Of a DNA stretch of 64,000 nucleotides, positions 1 to 9,397 are shown piece by piece. Where the stretch lies: positions 36,456,001-36,520,000 of the forward strand of contig CM114273.1 of the NCBI GenBank assembly GCA_050084515.1. Direction: 5' to 3'. Under the pieces are notes generated by a model. It saw only the letters and a list, made by a program, of their open reading frames with translations, was not told where the DNA came from and did no database searches. Both the position numbers and the translations under genes were made by a program. Each line of letters starts with the position of its first letter. The stretch's first letter is position 1. This stretch comes from Blasia pusilla. Its lineage: Eukaryota > Marchantiophyta > Marchantiopsida > Blasiales.

Positions 1-1331
1 TTAGCCATACCTAGGCTGACTATCCATGTGAGACAGTTGAAGTCCATTGCCTGCCCCAACACCTGTCTCCGGGATGCCTGAGTCATACCTGGCACCGCCG
101 TAGTACCCGTAGCAAACCTCATGGCGTGCTTGCGCTCATCTGGTGTAGGCTCCTCTAATGCTCGGATCACCTCATCCAAAATCATGCCTGGCCCTCCTTG
201 ACGAAAGGTATGGGATGTTGCGAAGCTCACCAACGTCCGTAAGGCTGCCCTTAACTCCCCCACCCTATTGGCCATCGCCAACGGTGGTCTATCATCCCAA
301 GTCACCACTTGAGATCGACGCACTGAGCCCAAAATAGCATCCACTGTGAGATGTGGTGCTCTTTGGACTCCATCGTATGCTTGACTCAGTACCTCTGATG
401 GTATCAGGTTCGTCCACCATAATCGTGGACGATGGGCATGTGATCCAACTCTCCCTGCATCTAGCCCCACACCGGGTCCCAACCAGGACCTCACCTGATG
501 CACACTCGTCATCACACGTGCACGAGTGTCTCCCAACAACGGCACGTTCTCCAAAATGTACGATGGAGAACATGTTTGACTCTCCTGCAAGTGTCGTACT
601 ACTCGCAACATCTCCCAAAACATCCCTGACCTCGGATCTTGCAATCCAAATCCTCGGCCAGTTGATGAATGACCATGACATGGCCATCCAGCAATCACCA
701 AATGAATGGTGCCAACTCTATCCAGATCCTGCGCCCCTACCAAAGAGATGTCGGCGGGTAGTGTATGCTGATATCCCCATACTACAAATACCAACAACAA
801 TTCAAAATACCTCAGGACCAATCTTGCTACGTGAAGTAATGAAACTCGCTGCGCGGTCTCATCTCTCTCCACATAAAGGTACTCATGCACCCGTATGCCC
901 GCCTGCAATACTCCAGCCAATCCGGTGCTAATCCCTCCGAAGAGATCTAACATCCTAACACCCTCCTCTAAACACTGCCATACAATGGGTATGGTATCCA
1001 ATGGGGTCAACGTCTCCACTCCAAGGGCCCGATCGCCACATGACTCTCGCTGCCCCGGGATAAAAGCATGACTCCACGCCTGCCTCACGAGGTTGTCGTC
1101 ACTCCTTTGTCGCTCTCGAGTCGTACCCCACAATGGTGAAGAGGTCTTGCCAACATGGGAAGACATACCTGCCATGGCCTGTCTCTCTGTGGGACTATCC
1201 GCTACTGGGACATCCCCTGCATGTGCATTCCTCTCCAACAACTCTCCGGGCCAGCTAACACTACTTGTGAAAGCTGCCAACGTGGTCACAGACTCACCTC
1301 GTGATCGACCACCTCGTCTCGCAAACAGCAT
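1..1331 (-). CDS. Cytosine-5 DNA methyltransferase, probably retroelement-borne (C-terminus outside window)
   Basis: An uninterrupted frame of 443 codons starts at an ATG (1331-1329) preceded by an in-frame stop and leaves the window at base 1. C5-methyltransferase motifs occur in canonical order: motif I DLFGGISTG from about residue 129, motif IV GWPCHGHS with candidate catalytic Cys 218, motif VI ENV at about 261, a motif VIII-like HRPRLWWTN near residue 312, and a motif X-like stretch (QAMDFNCLTW) near 425-434. Motif IV has PCH where the family usually has PCQ. The enzyme would transfer methyl from S-adenosylmethionine to cytosine in DNA. There is no recognisable N-terminal BAH, UBA or PWWP domain: the first 125 residues are low-similarity, rich in Arg, Ser and Thr. 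The canonical order argues against plant DRM enzymes, whose motifs are permuted. Methyltransferases captured by retrotransposons are known in dinoflagellates and the streptophyte alga Klebsormidium; placing this one in that class is inference. The open frame contrasts with the decayed transposons around it. Confidence 0.82.
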   Translation of the reverse strand, partial: MLFARRGGRSRGESVTTLAAFTSSVSWPGELLERNAHAGDVPVADSPTERQAMAGMSSHVGKTSSPLWGTTRERQRSDDNLVRQAWSHAFIPGQRESCGDRALGVETLTPLDTIPIVWQCLEEGVRMLDLFGGISTGLAGVLQAGIRVHEYLYVERDETAQRVSLLHVARLVLRYFELLLVFVVWGYQHTLPADISLVGAQDLDRVGTIHLVIAGWPCHGHSSTGRGFGLQDPRSGMFWEMLRVVRHLQESQTCSPSYILENVPLLGDTRARVMTSVHQVRSWLGPGVGLDAGRVGSHAHRPRLWWTNLIPSEVLSQAYDGVQRAPHLTVDAILGSVRRSQVVTWDDRPPLAMANRVGELRAALRTLVSFATSHTFRQGGPGMILDEVIRALEEPTPDERKHAMRFATGTTAVPGMTQASRRQVLGQAMDFNCLTWIVSLGMA

Positions 1332-3036
1332 AGGTTACTGACTCATCAGCCCGTCACCTGACCATCACCTTGGCCGATAAGCAACGGTCTTCCCAGAAGT
1401 CAAGGATATCGAGTAGGGGTTGATAGAGTTTTCCTTCAGGAGTGCTTAAAGGCTATAGGAATATTTTATCTAACAAAGTCCTGGATTCACTAATTCCTTC
1501 ATTTTGGAATAGAGGCCGTTGAAATTCAATTGTGGACAAGACCCTAGGAGTCCGCCGAAACATGTTGGATTCTAGTCGACTAAATGTTCACTCAATAGCG
1601 CATCGGTTGAACGATTTAGGGGAATATGAGGATTATCATACAATTGAAACGTGCAAAACCATTTTTTCCCAAGCAGGTCTTTAGGTTTGAAATCTAAACA
1701 ATCTCTCACTTAATTTTCTCATACCCCATGCAGCGATGCAACGGGGTTTTTGAATGGCAGCGTGGGAAATGGCCTCGAACTTCATGACTATTTAATTCCT
1801 TCAATTGAGGTGAACAAGTGAATCCCAATTACTCATATTGCTCAAACTTATTATGAGTTACAATACATGCCAAACACAAAATTTGTGATCTGGTTTCCAT
1901 TCTATGGCTATATGGAGGGTGTAGGGTTGCATTAGGAATATGTTTTAAAAGCCTTTGAGGTAATATTGAATATGGGGGGCTCACATTCTTGTTGTGGCCA
2001 ATTGTTGGCATTGCAAGTAACTCTCAATTTCACATATTCTCCTTCAATGAAAGACTTAAAGGTACTCAGGCGAGTAGACGATAGGCAGGAATTACCAAGG
2101 ATTTTAGGTGGATCAGTTGGATGCAAGTTGGTCAGGACCCCCTGGGAAAAGTTGATGCTCAGTAGAAACTTGATCACTCCACTAATACTCTGCACCCATT
2201 ACTTCGTTGGCTGAGCAATTTTGTGCAAGTATTCCTCCCTTGATGCTCTATAATTGACAATCGCATAAGACAAATATTGGCCATGCTCTATGGGACAACT
2301 TGCATGTTTTCCTTCTAAAAATTTGCAATTATTAGGCTGTGTGGATCTTCATCATATCACCAAACCAACAATTGCCATGCAAGCTGATTGAAGAACATAT
2401 ACACGATCACAAATTTCAATAGACATGATAAATACAATCAGACTTAATTACTTCTTAGCATTTTCCTGGCACATTTGAAACAAAGGTCTCTAAAAACTAC
2501 ATGTGAATGATCTCCTCCCGATCATGGTGACGAAGTTTATTCCAGGAATTTGTGTTCATACAACTCAGATGCACTAAGTAGTCCTTCTACTACCCATCTC
2601 CTGGGTTCTTACACTCATACATCATCATATGGGTAGAACACTTGTGACATAAAGACCTCCATATACAAAGTGATCAATGTGAATTCGAAGTGACAGACCT
2701 TTATTTAAAGCCACAATTCAAGTTCTTAAATGTTCAATGAATGTAAAGCCTTTAGTGCATCTAAATGGCAGCAGATAACGAAAATGCAAGCCACTTTCCA
2801 TAAATGGAAAATCACACCACCCTCCTCCTTTCATTCGTGAGCTCGGAGATAGTAGCGACCTCGAAGCATGTGGAGTTTGCAGCGATATCGCAACCTTCAC
2901 AACAATTTTGACCAGAGTTTGCGACAAGAAACGCAAAGAACCTTTGCACCGATGTCAAAAGCGCCAATGTGCTGCGAGCAACAACCTTCACCTTCCTAGT
3001 GAGAGAGTGTCCCTAGTATCACAGAACATCACCTTT
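1332..3036. other. No recognisable gene
   Basis: Mostly AT-rich, non-repetitive sequence between the methyltransferase frame and the foldback. Short open frames on both strands near 1.83-2.21 kb overlap one another and match nothing I recognise. No LTR or primer-binding site of the methyltransferase-bearing element could be located here. Confidence 0.5.
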
Positions 3037-3128
3037 ACGAGCGAGTACGAGAAACCTTCGAGAGACGAAGGAGCACTACACCCTAAACACTCGCTCCTTC
3101 GTCTCTCTAAGGTTTCTCGTACTTGCTC
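3037..3128. repeat. Long inverted repeat (foldback)
   Basis: The arm at 3037-3074 and the arm at 3093-3128 are reverse complements over about 36 bases with two mismatches, separated by an 18-base loop (3075-3092). The left arm contains ACGAGAAACCTTCGAGAGAC and the right arm GTCTCTCTAAGGTTTCTCGT. Transcribed from either strand it would form a long, nearly perfect hairpin, as in a young miRNA-type or siRNA foldback or a small inverted duplication. Confidence 0.85.
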
Positions 3129-4090
3129 GCTCGTTCGTCCCTCAAACTGAGCGCTCACTTCTTGCAGTCTCCACCCTTTCGCGTGAATCACTCCAGAATC
3201 GCTCGAGAACCGTTTATACTAGCTTGATTGCTCGATCTCTCACTCGTTCTCCACTCAAACTCGTTGGATTGATCGCTTGCATGCACTTTGCTGATTCTTG
3301 CCAATTTCAAAATACGCCTAAACTTGGAACGACGTGGTTCAGTCCATTCCAGCGAAACCACGCGGCTCCGACGCCGCGAGCTCCACCGACCGTCCTTGCG
3401 CGAAGTGACGAGTTTGCTCGCTTCTGTCTAAGAGGCTGAGGCACGCTTGCAGGCACGAGAGACGGGAGGACGCGGAGGCGCTCTACAGGATGGCGGCGGG
3501 GATGGTGAAGGATGGGACGGATTTTGATGGTGGGATGGAGGATGGAGGGGGGTCGTGTGTTATATCAAAACGGAGATATCGACTTCCTCTACGTTTTGAT
3601 CCGTAGCGTCAATCTTATAGTGAAGTATTTTTCATTTTATTTTGTTTTGTAGATTTTTGTTTTTTTGAGGGTTTCTCATGTAGGTATTAGGGTCCTCTTT
3701 TTTGTCTCGTTTTGTTGTCATGCCTTGACTGTTTCCAAGACAACTCATGTTGTTATTCCACACCACCCCTTTTTTCTCTGTGTCCTTATTCTATAGCCAT
3801 ACACGTTTCTCGTTCACGTTTGACCTATGTTTTTCTCCCTTATCCCACTCTATTCCCATCTATGTTTTCCATCTATTCTCTTTCCATATCATTAGTACCT
3901 CCATACTATCTCTACATTGTTTTGGGAAGGGGTTGGGCAATAGGTTCTAGGTGAAGATGGTAGATGAGAGTTCATACTAGGGAGAGCATTTCCGTGGATG
4001 GGAAGAAAGTCGATTACCATTAGGGCTAGTTTGAATGGGGGTTGTGGGGCAGATTTTGGTGGGGTTTGTCTCTCGAGTTTGAAGGAGGGG
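3129..4090. other. No recognisable gene; GC-rich then pyrimidine-rich
   Basis: 3.35-3.55 kb is GC-rich and includes a G-rich run of GGATGG-like motifs; 3.6-3.95 kb is T/C-rich. Short open frames here are compositional. The last part may be the 5' untranslated region of the LINE that follows. Confidence 0.4.
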
Positions 4091-4114
4091 GTCATGTTCT
4101 CTTCTTGGTGAGAG

Positions 4115-4447
4115 GTGTCCATGCCTCGACCTGCATCGGCCCCTCGCGTAGGGGCTCGTGGGTCGTCTAGCCGGGATACGAAATGCCCTTGTTGTCCCGA
4201 ATTCTTCACTCGTTCAGGAATTCGGAACCATTTAGCCGCTAAACATCCTGACTTTGATAGATTTGGATGGGTGGTTCCTCCAGTCGATCATGGATGCTCA
4301 TCGGTGCTTCATGCATCATCGCCCTCCCGAGGCATGGGAGTGGTTGAGGTCTCACTCATAAAGATCACAGGTCTCTTTGAGACCCGTTTTCCTTGCCCGA
4401 GGTTGTTTCATAGGATCCCCCATACTATTCGGGATGAGCTTCGCTAG
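4115..4447 (+). pseudogene. LINE N-terminal segment with C2H2 zinc finger
   Basis: An open frame of 110 residues carries CPCCPEFF about 24 residues in, followed by HLAAKH, a C-x2-C...H-x4-H finger. R2 retrotransposons have such a finger at the N-terminus that contacts target DNA. Residues before it are Pro/Arg/Ser-rich. The frame ends at a stop after position 4444, and the RT segment follows in another frame, so the reading frame is broken between them. The function is inferred from position relative to the RT and from the finger itself. Confidence 0.6.
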
Positions 4448-4486
4448 TCTCTCCTCCTTCCCTTATCTAGGATCGCGCTTGATCCT

Positions 4487-6643
4487 ATGGATGAGCTCTC
4501 ATGGTATCTACTACTTCTCCTTCCACGATGGTGTCTTTGCTATACCCGAGGAGGGAAGGCTGGCCATAGAGAGGTTGTGGCTCGATTGCGGCGCTTCCGA
4601 GGAGGTGATGGGAGGCATATGCAGAGCAAGTTTGTGGCATATGCCAGAGGTAGCACTCCACATGGTTTCCCAACGGACGATCTTGTAGCTTCTAGATTAC
4701 GACGATGTAGGACACTTGGGCGAGCCGGGGAGTACTCACGAGGGGCTCGTGTGCTCCACCCTATGGATATGGCTCCTCCTTCCGTTGTTACCATCGACGC
4801 CCTCTGGAGGCTACACCCCCGTCCAGTGGTTGACATCCCAACATTTGTACGTGATTTCCATCCTTACACGACCTTATGCCTAGACTTGTCCCTCTTTGCA
4901 CGGGCACTCGGGCGTTCCCCTAGGATAGCAGCAAGAGGGTTGTCAGGTATGATGTACGAACACCTTCGTGATTGCTTTCCCCCCGAGGATTCTACTAGCG
5001 GCTTTTCCGAGTTGCTTCAAGTTGCCTCTCACCTAGCTCAAGGGAGAGTGCCAACAGTAGTAGCCCAGGTATTGGGGGCCGGGCGACTTTTGGCGTTATC
5101 GAAGGAGGGTGGAGGGATCCGTCCGATTGCCATAGGGGAGGTGCTCTTACGATTGGTGAGTCGCACTATCGCTTTGCAGTTCCGTGAGGCTTTCCAGTCA
5201 CATCTGAGTCCGCACCAGTTTGGAGTTGCCGTGCTAGCCGGTTGTGAGGATGTAGCCTTAGTTCTGAGGGCTTGTTTAGATATCCATCTTGAGTGGGTGG
5301 TTCTCCAAGTTGATGTGGAGAACACCTTTAACTCAGTGTCTTGGGCAATTATCTTCACGGAGTGAGAGATGCAGGGGGTCCCATAGCGAGTGTGATTCCC
5401 TTTGTGCATGCTTTTTATGGGGCCCCTCGACTCTTTATTTTCACCACGGTATGTTCGAGGAGGAGGTCACGGTCTTGGAGTCTACTATCGGGACGCGTCA
5501 GGGTGATCCCTTGGGTGGTGCATTTTTTGCTTTGGCTCATTATCGAGCGGTTCTTTCTACGGTGGAGGCTTTCTCGGGTTGCATTTCCCCTTCGTTGGCG
5601 ATGATGATACTCACATTGTTGGCCCTGGAGACTTGGTTGTTCCTGCATTTCAGCACTTTTCAGCATAGTTGGCACATGTCGGCCTTGTGGTGAAGGTGGG
5701 AAAGTGCAAGGCTTGGTCTTCATTAGGCTTGTCAGCGGATATTCATTTACCTGACGGTTTTTTGGCACATGTTGGAGGGCTTCGCGTTTTGGGAGTCCCA
5801 CTTGGGAGCCAGGACTTGGTATCGAGTTTTGTGGCGGCGGCTCTTACCGAGGATCTTCTCCATGTCGACGATCTCACGAGGATTGGTGACCCTCAAGAAG
5901 CTTATGGAATCCTCTCGTCATGTTTTGCCTGTAGACCTGGTTATCTGTGTAGAAACGTGTGGGCGACTAGCCATATTTCTTCCTTGTATAGATCCTTTGA
6001 TAGAAAGATTATGCAGGCGTTTGGGGATCTTCTAGGACCCGGCTCATTAGAGTGCCCCGCGGGGGAGTTAGCTTGGAGACATGCTTCTTGGCCGATTGCC
6101 TTTGGTGGAGTAGGTCTCATAGCGATTGAGTTAGTGGCGTCTTCAGCCTTTTTAGGGAGTTGGGCCACTGTAGCACTCCTCCTTTGCTCCCGATTTTTGC
6201 TTAGGGATAGACCGCTACTTTAACAGTACGTTTTCCAGGTTGAGGATGGTCTTTTCCCACTTCAATCTTCACTCACAGCTTGTAGAGACTCCCTTCTTGT
6301 TGAGGCTAGAGCAATTCTTCCCGCTTTCTCGTCCCTAATTACCTCCGGACAGTCTGAGCTCCAATCTTCTTTGATGGAAGCCCACTTTGATGCATTGTTT
6401 AGAGCTACTATGTCGGACGGGAATATCCCCATGGAGGTTCGGGCCCGTATTTGCTCTTGCTCCAGAAAGGGGGTAGGCTCATGGGTGGGGGCTCGTCCCC
6501 TCATCCCGACTTTCCGCATCGCACCACTTACCTACACTACAGCGATGAGGTTCCGACTAGGCCTGCCCCAACCAACGGTGGTTGGTTCAACACATTGCGA
6601 GTGTCTCCGGAGTCTGGATCCACTTGGTGTGCATTTGGCACGG
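4487..6643 (+). pseudogene. LINE reverse transcriptase domain (frameshifted)
   Basis: Reverse transcriptase blocks are seen in order: GGGIRPIAIGEVLLRLVSR (fingers) near 5.11 kb; LQVDVENTFNSVS, motif A with its Asp, near 5.31 kb; GTRQGDPLGG, motif B, at 5490-5519; and GDDDTHIVG, motif C with the catalytic Asp pair, at 5597-5623. Thumb-like sequence continues to about 6.2 kb and further coding to a CxC...DPLGVHLAR segment at 6596-6643. The polymerase would copy the element's RNA by target-primed reverse transcription. At least three frame changes break it (about 5.36, 5.6 and 5.67 kb). The fingers block (PIAxGExLxRLV) and the following HQFGVAVLAGCE resemble RTs of endonuclease-type LINEs rather than plant L1 elements; that placement is from memory of the family. 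Confidence 0.75.
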
Positions 6644-7926
6644 AGTCGTGTCGAGAAATCTTTCTTCGAGCAAGGGCGGGCCTTCTAGCTGCGATAGATG
6701 CGGTCGATGCAAGGTGAACTCTCTAATAAGTTCTCCTTTTTCAATACAAAATTATGATGTACACTCTCCATTCTCTCTTATTGTATCACAAATAGAAGTG
6801 CCGAGGCGATCACTTCTTCAGTAACATCGGACCCCGAAATTCCTAACTATAAAATCCCTATAAACTATTTTACGTTTGTACACGAGGAAGATAGCACATC
6901 TAGTGTTAAACCCTACTTGACCAGGCCTATTGACATCCATGGATCGCTATATAAGGACATACAAAGTACAATCCCATGTCCTTCCATATGTGACGATAGG
7001 AAGAATCACCGGAGTTGGAGATTGCATGACCTGATTCATGAACGCCTCCCCAAAGTGATAAACTAAATAGCGAGTGAACCAAAGTGCCTATCTACAAAGA
7101 GTACCTTGACATGGTAAGGATTGAGGAAAGGAAAGTCGGGCACACGGCTCGTGCTCCACCCCTATCCATGCTTGATGAGACATTCTCTACTCTCCTCAAG
7201 AATGGGTTTTTATGAGTTATTCTCCCAAGAGGGTAATCCACTCTCATTGGGAAAGTAACAAGCCAAAACATCCGCTATTTTAGTATGACTAAACTCCTCT
7301 ACGGTGACAAACCTCTCATCCCCCCCCCCCACATACACACACCACACTCTAGAAACCTCTCGAAGAATAGACCATGATCAAGTTACTCTCCCAAGAGGGG
7401 TGATCCACTCTCATTGGAAGAGCAAGCAATCCCACAACCATACACTCAAGAGAGACACGAGAGACTCAAGATGTGGAATAGAAGGTGATGAACCCTTGAA
7501 GGTCCCTCCTCTTTATATACTCACAAGGGATCCACAAGAGTACGAAATAGAGCTTATCTTATCTTGTGCCACATGGCTTCCTCCGAAGGCTTAGCTAATC
7601 ACATTTTGACACAAGTAGATTTCCTCTTATCTCTTCCAAAATATCCTCTTTTACCCACATGATATTTTCCAAATTACCCCAACTAACCTAGCCACCAACC
7701 AAGACTAATTTTGCTTTTCATTAAAGCAACTACTTTACTTTTATAAAGTCATCTTTTATTTATTACCTCCTTTTCTTAAAGTTGGGCCCGCATAAAAGAG
7801 GCACCATAAAGAGGTTTAAACATAAGAATCTCCTTTTTCTAAGCCAATTTACTTAATACTAATGAAACTCTATCTAACACTTAATGACGAAGGAGTTTAC
7901 ACACTGGTTGATTTTACTATACGACA
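6644..7926 (-). mobile_element. TG...CA element, copy 1 (solo-LTR-like), inserted in the LINE
   Basis: A 1283-base non-coding unit whose forward strand is minus: it begins TGTCGTATAG and ends CTCGACACGACT (last base mutated from the expected A). The flanks on the plus strand are ACGG at 6640-6643 and ACGG at 7927-7930, a 4-base target duplication, and the LINE reading frame resumes exactly after the second copy. Internally it has a TATA-type sequence in the forward orientation near 7.51 kb. It is homologous to 40,193-41,297 and 55,778-57,044. Termini, TATA box and lack of coding suit a solo LTR; a non-autonomous element is the alternative. Confidence 0.78.
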
Positions 7927-8573
7927 ACGGTGTCCAGTTGGAGGTGAGAGGATAGCCACTCACGATGCAGTGCGGGATATTATGTTCTCTATTGCTCCGG
8001 AGAGTGGATTCCATGTACAAAGAGAGAGGCACTACTCCATGCGGGATTCCCTTATCCGTGCTGATCTCTACAAGACGAGGGAGTCTGAGGTGGTGGTAGC
8101 GGATGTTGTACTGACGGATCCTACGCGGGAGGCGGTGCGAGCCCAAGTGGTAGCACAAGGGAGATTGCTACAAGGAGCAGCGGCGGCGGCGGCAGTCAAG
8201 AAGACCCGCATTTATAGTCGACTTCATGACGGACATCGATTTATCCCCCTAGCCATTGAGATGATGGGGCGATGGGTGAGAGGTTTGACTCGTTCCTTAC
8301 AGATTACGCCCATCATCTCCAGTCGAGAAATGGGTTGTCCTTAGCCACTGTAATACTTTATTGTAGGCAACTGGTCTCCATAGCTTTGCAACACGCCTAG
8401 GCAAATGGGCTTCTGCGGCGGGCTCAGGCTGTTGGAGACGCCAATGCTAGAGGCCCACTTAGTAGTAGTCATAGTTCTTTAGGTGTTGCTGATATTGTCT
8501 CTGCTGTTGCTGATTTTGGTCGTTACGGGGGAAGGCCCCCTTCTTTCTCCTCGGGGCCGTTTCTGGCCTCTTG
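7927..8573 (+). pseudogene. LINE C-terminal endonuclease-like domain
   Basis: Coding resumes after the inserted element with CPVGGERIATHDAVRD; its Cys (7931-7933) completes the CxC...H...C motif begun at 6596. Next comes RADLYKTRESEVVVADVVL (8057-8113), an Asp-containing strand followed by a VADVVL strand, which is how PD-(D/E)XK restriction-like nucleases of R2-type LINEs look; then FIPLAIEM. A frameshift between 8262 and 8284 moves the tail (FLTDYAHHLQSRNGLSLATV, then LLRRAQAVGDANAR) into another frame, and a TAG lies at 8398-8400. The domain would nick target DNA. The catalytic assignment is inference from motif spacing. Confidence 0.6.
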
Positions 8574-9203
8574 AGGTCTATTTTTTGGCTCTCTATGCCC
8601 CCTCATTTGTATCGTGATGGGTTCCCCATCCTTTTTTCTACATATATTTTTATTTCCCCCGCTTCTGTCCATCCTTGTGTGGGATTGCTCATTTCTATCA
8701 ATAACCCTGCCCGTCCACAGCAACGTCTTTGTATCACCTCTGCTCGACCATTTAATGCAACGAGTCTCGAGGTGTCTTTAGTGCCTTTCCGGTGACTCTT
8801 ATGATCGTTGGTGTCAAACGAGGGTCCTAGTGGGAGTTAGTGGAACCAAAACTCGCTAGAACTTACACGAGTTCACATTAAAGTGGACGTACGCGACCAA
8901 CGAACATCGGCTCTATGATGGATGGACACAATCTCATCTCCTCTCCTCCAAGCGATATGTTTAGGTGGGAGATCAGGGGTTTTAATCCTCTAAAATTTTA
9001 TAAAGTTTAGACGATTAAAACCCTTATCTCTTTCTAATATACTCTCCTTTAAACCCCCCATTATAAGCCGGAATTAGATTTGGAGTTTTTTTTTCTTGCT
9101 TTTCCTCTTATTAATGCTGAGTCTAGAAATATTACCATGTTAAGAAGTCTTCTAGAAGTTAGATGACTTTATTATTGTTTCACTATTTTAATTTTCTGGC
9201 ACA
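8574..9203. other. No gene; LINE 3' flank with a stem-loop
   Basis: Contains an inverted repeat: GGGTTTTAATC at 8977-8987 pairs perfectly with GATTAAAACCC at 9013-9023, extended by imperfect pairing of GGGAGAT with TTATCTC, loop about 25 bases. It could be the structured 3' end of the LINE or an unrelated foldback. No coding is recognised. Confidence 0.5.
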
Positions 9204-9397
9204 CTAGATGGTGTCCGTGCTCTGCACGGATGAAAGATTAGCCCAAGAAGACACAATTCGAGCGTTTCAAAAGAGCTTACATGCTTCGGCATGAGAGGAA
9301 AGAGCAACACGTGCCAATTAAATATACGCCGAAAAAGAAAGGTGTCACTAAGAGGGATGACATCCCCTACAAGGGCACTCTCCCATAATAATATAGA
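9204..9397 (-). mobile_element. Short non-autonomous Helitron, copy 1
   Basis: On the minus strand the unit starts TCTATATTATTATGGGAGAG (9397 downward) and ends CTAG (9204-9207), with the hairpin CCGTGC/GCACGG about ten bases before the end. It sits between A and T with no target duplication. TC start, CTAG end, subterminal hairpin and A/T insertion are the Helitron hallmarks. It is 194 bases long and encodes nothing. The end sequences match the copy at 21,104-21,284. Confidence 0.8.

Larger units (their letters stand above)
4091..8573 (+). mobile_element. R2-superclade-like non-LTR retrotransposon (LINE), decayed and interrupted
   Basis: Coding pieces on the plus strand follow the order of restriction-like-endonuclease LINEs: N-terminal C2H2 finger (about 4.18-4.25 kb), reverse transcriptase (about 5.0-6.2 kb), a Cys/His motif (6596-6643 continuing at 7931) and a C-terminal PD-(D/E)XK-like endonuclease (7.93-8.57 kb). 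No APE-type endonuclease is seen upstream of the RT, as an L1-type plant LINE would have. A 1.28-kb element (6644-7926) sits inside the Cys/His motif. Frameshifts occur near 5.36, 5.6, 5.67 and 8.27 kb, with in-frame stops such as TAG at 8398. Both outer ends are estimates; no target duplication was identified. Confidence 0.72.

Noticed and set aside
353-931. 192-codon plus-strand open frame
   Set aside because: It lies antisense to the methyltransferase, whose motifs are clear on minus; the plus frame has no recognisable domain and is a shadow.
3712-3954. 80-codon frame rich in Ser, Leu and Tyr
   Set aside because: Pyrimidine-rich sequence opens two plus frames at once; no family features.
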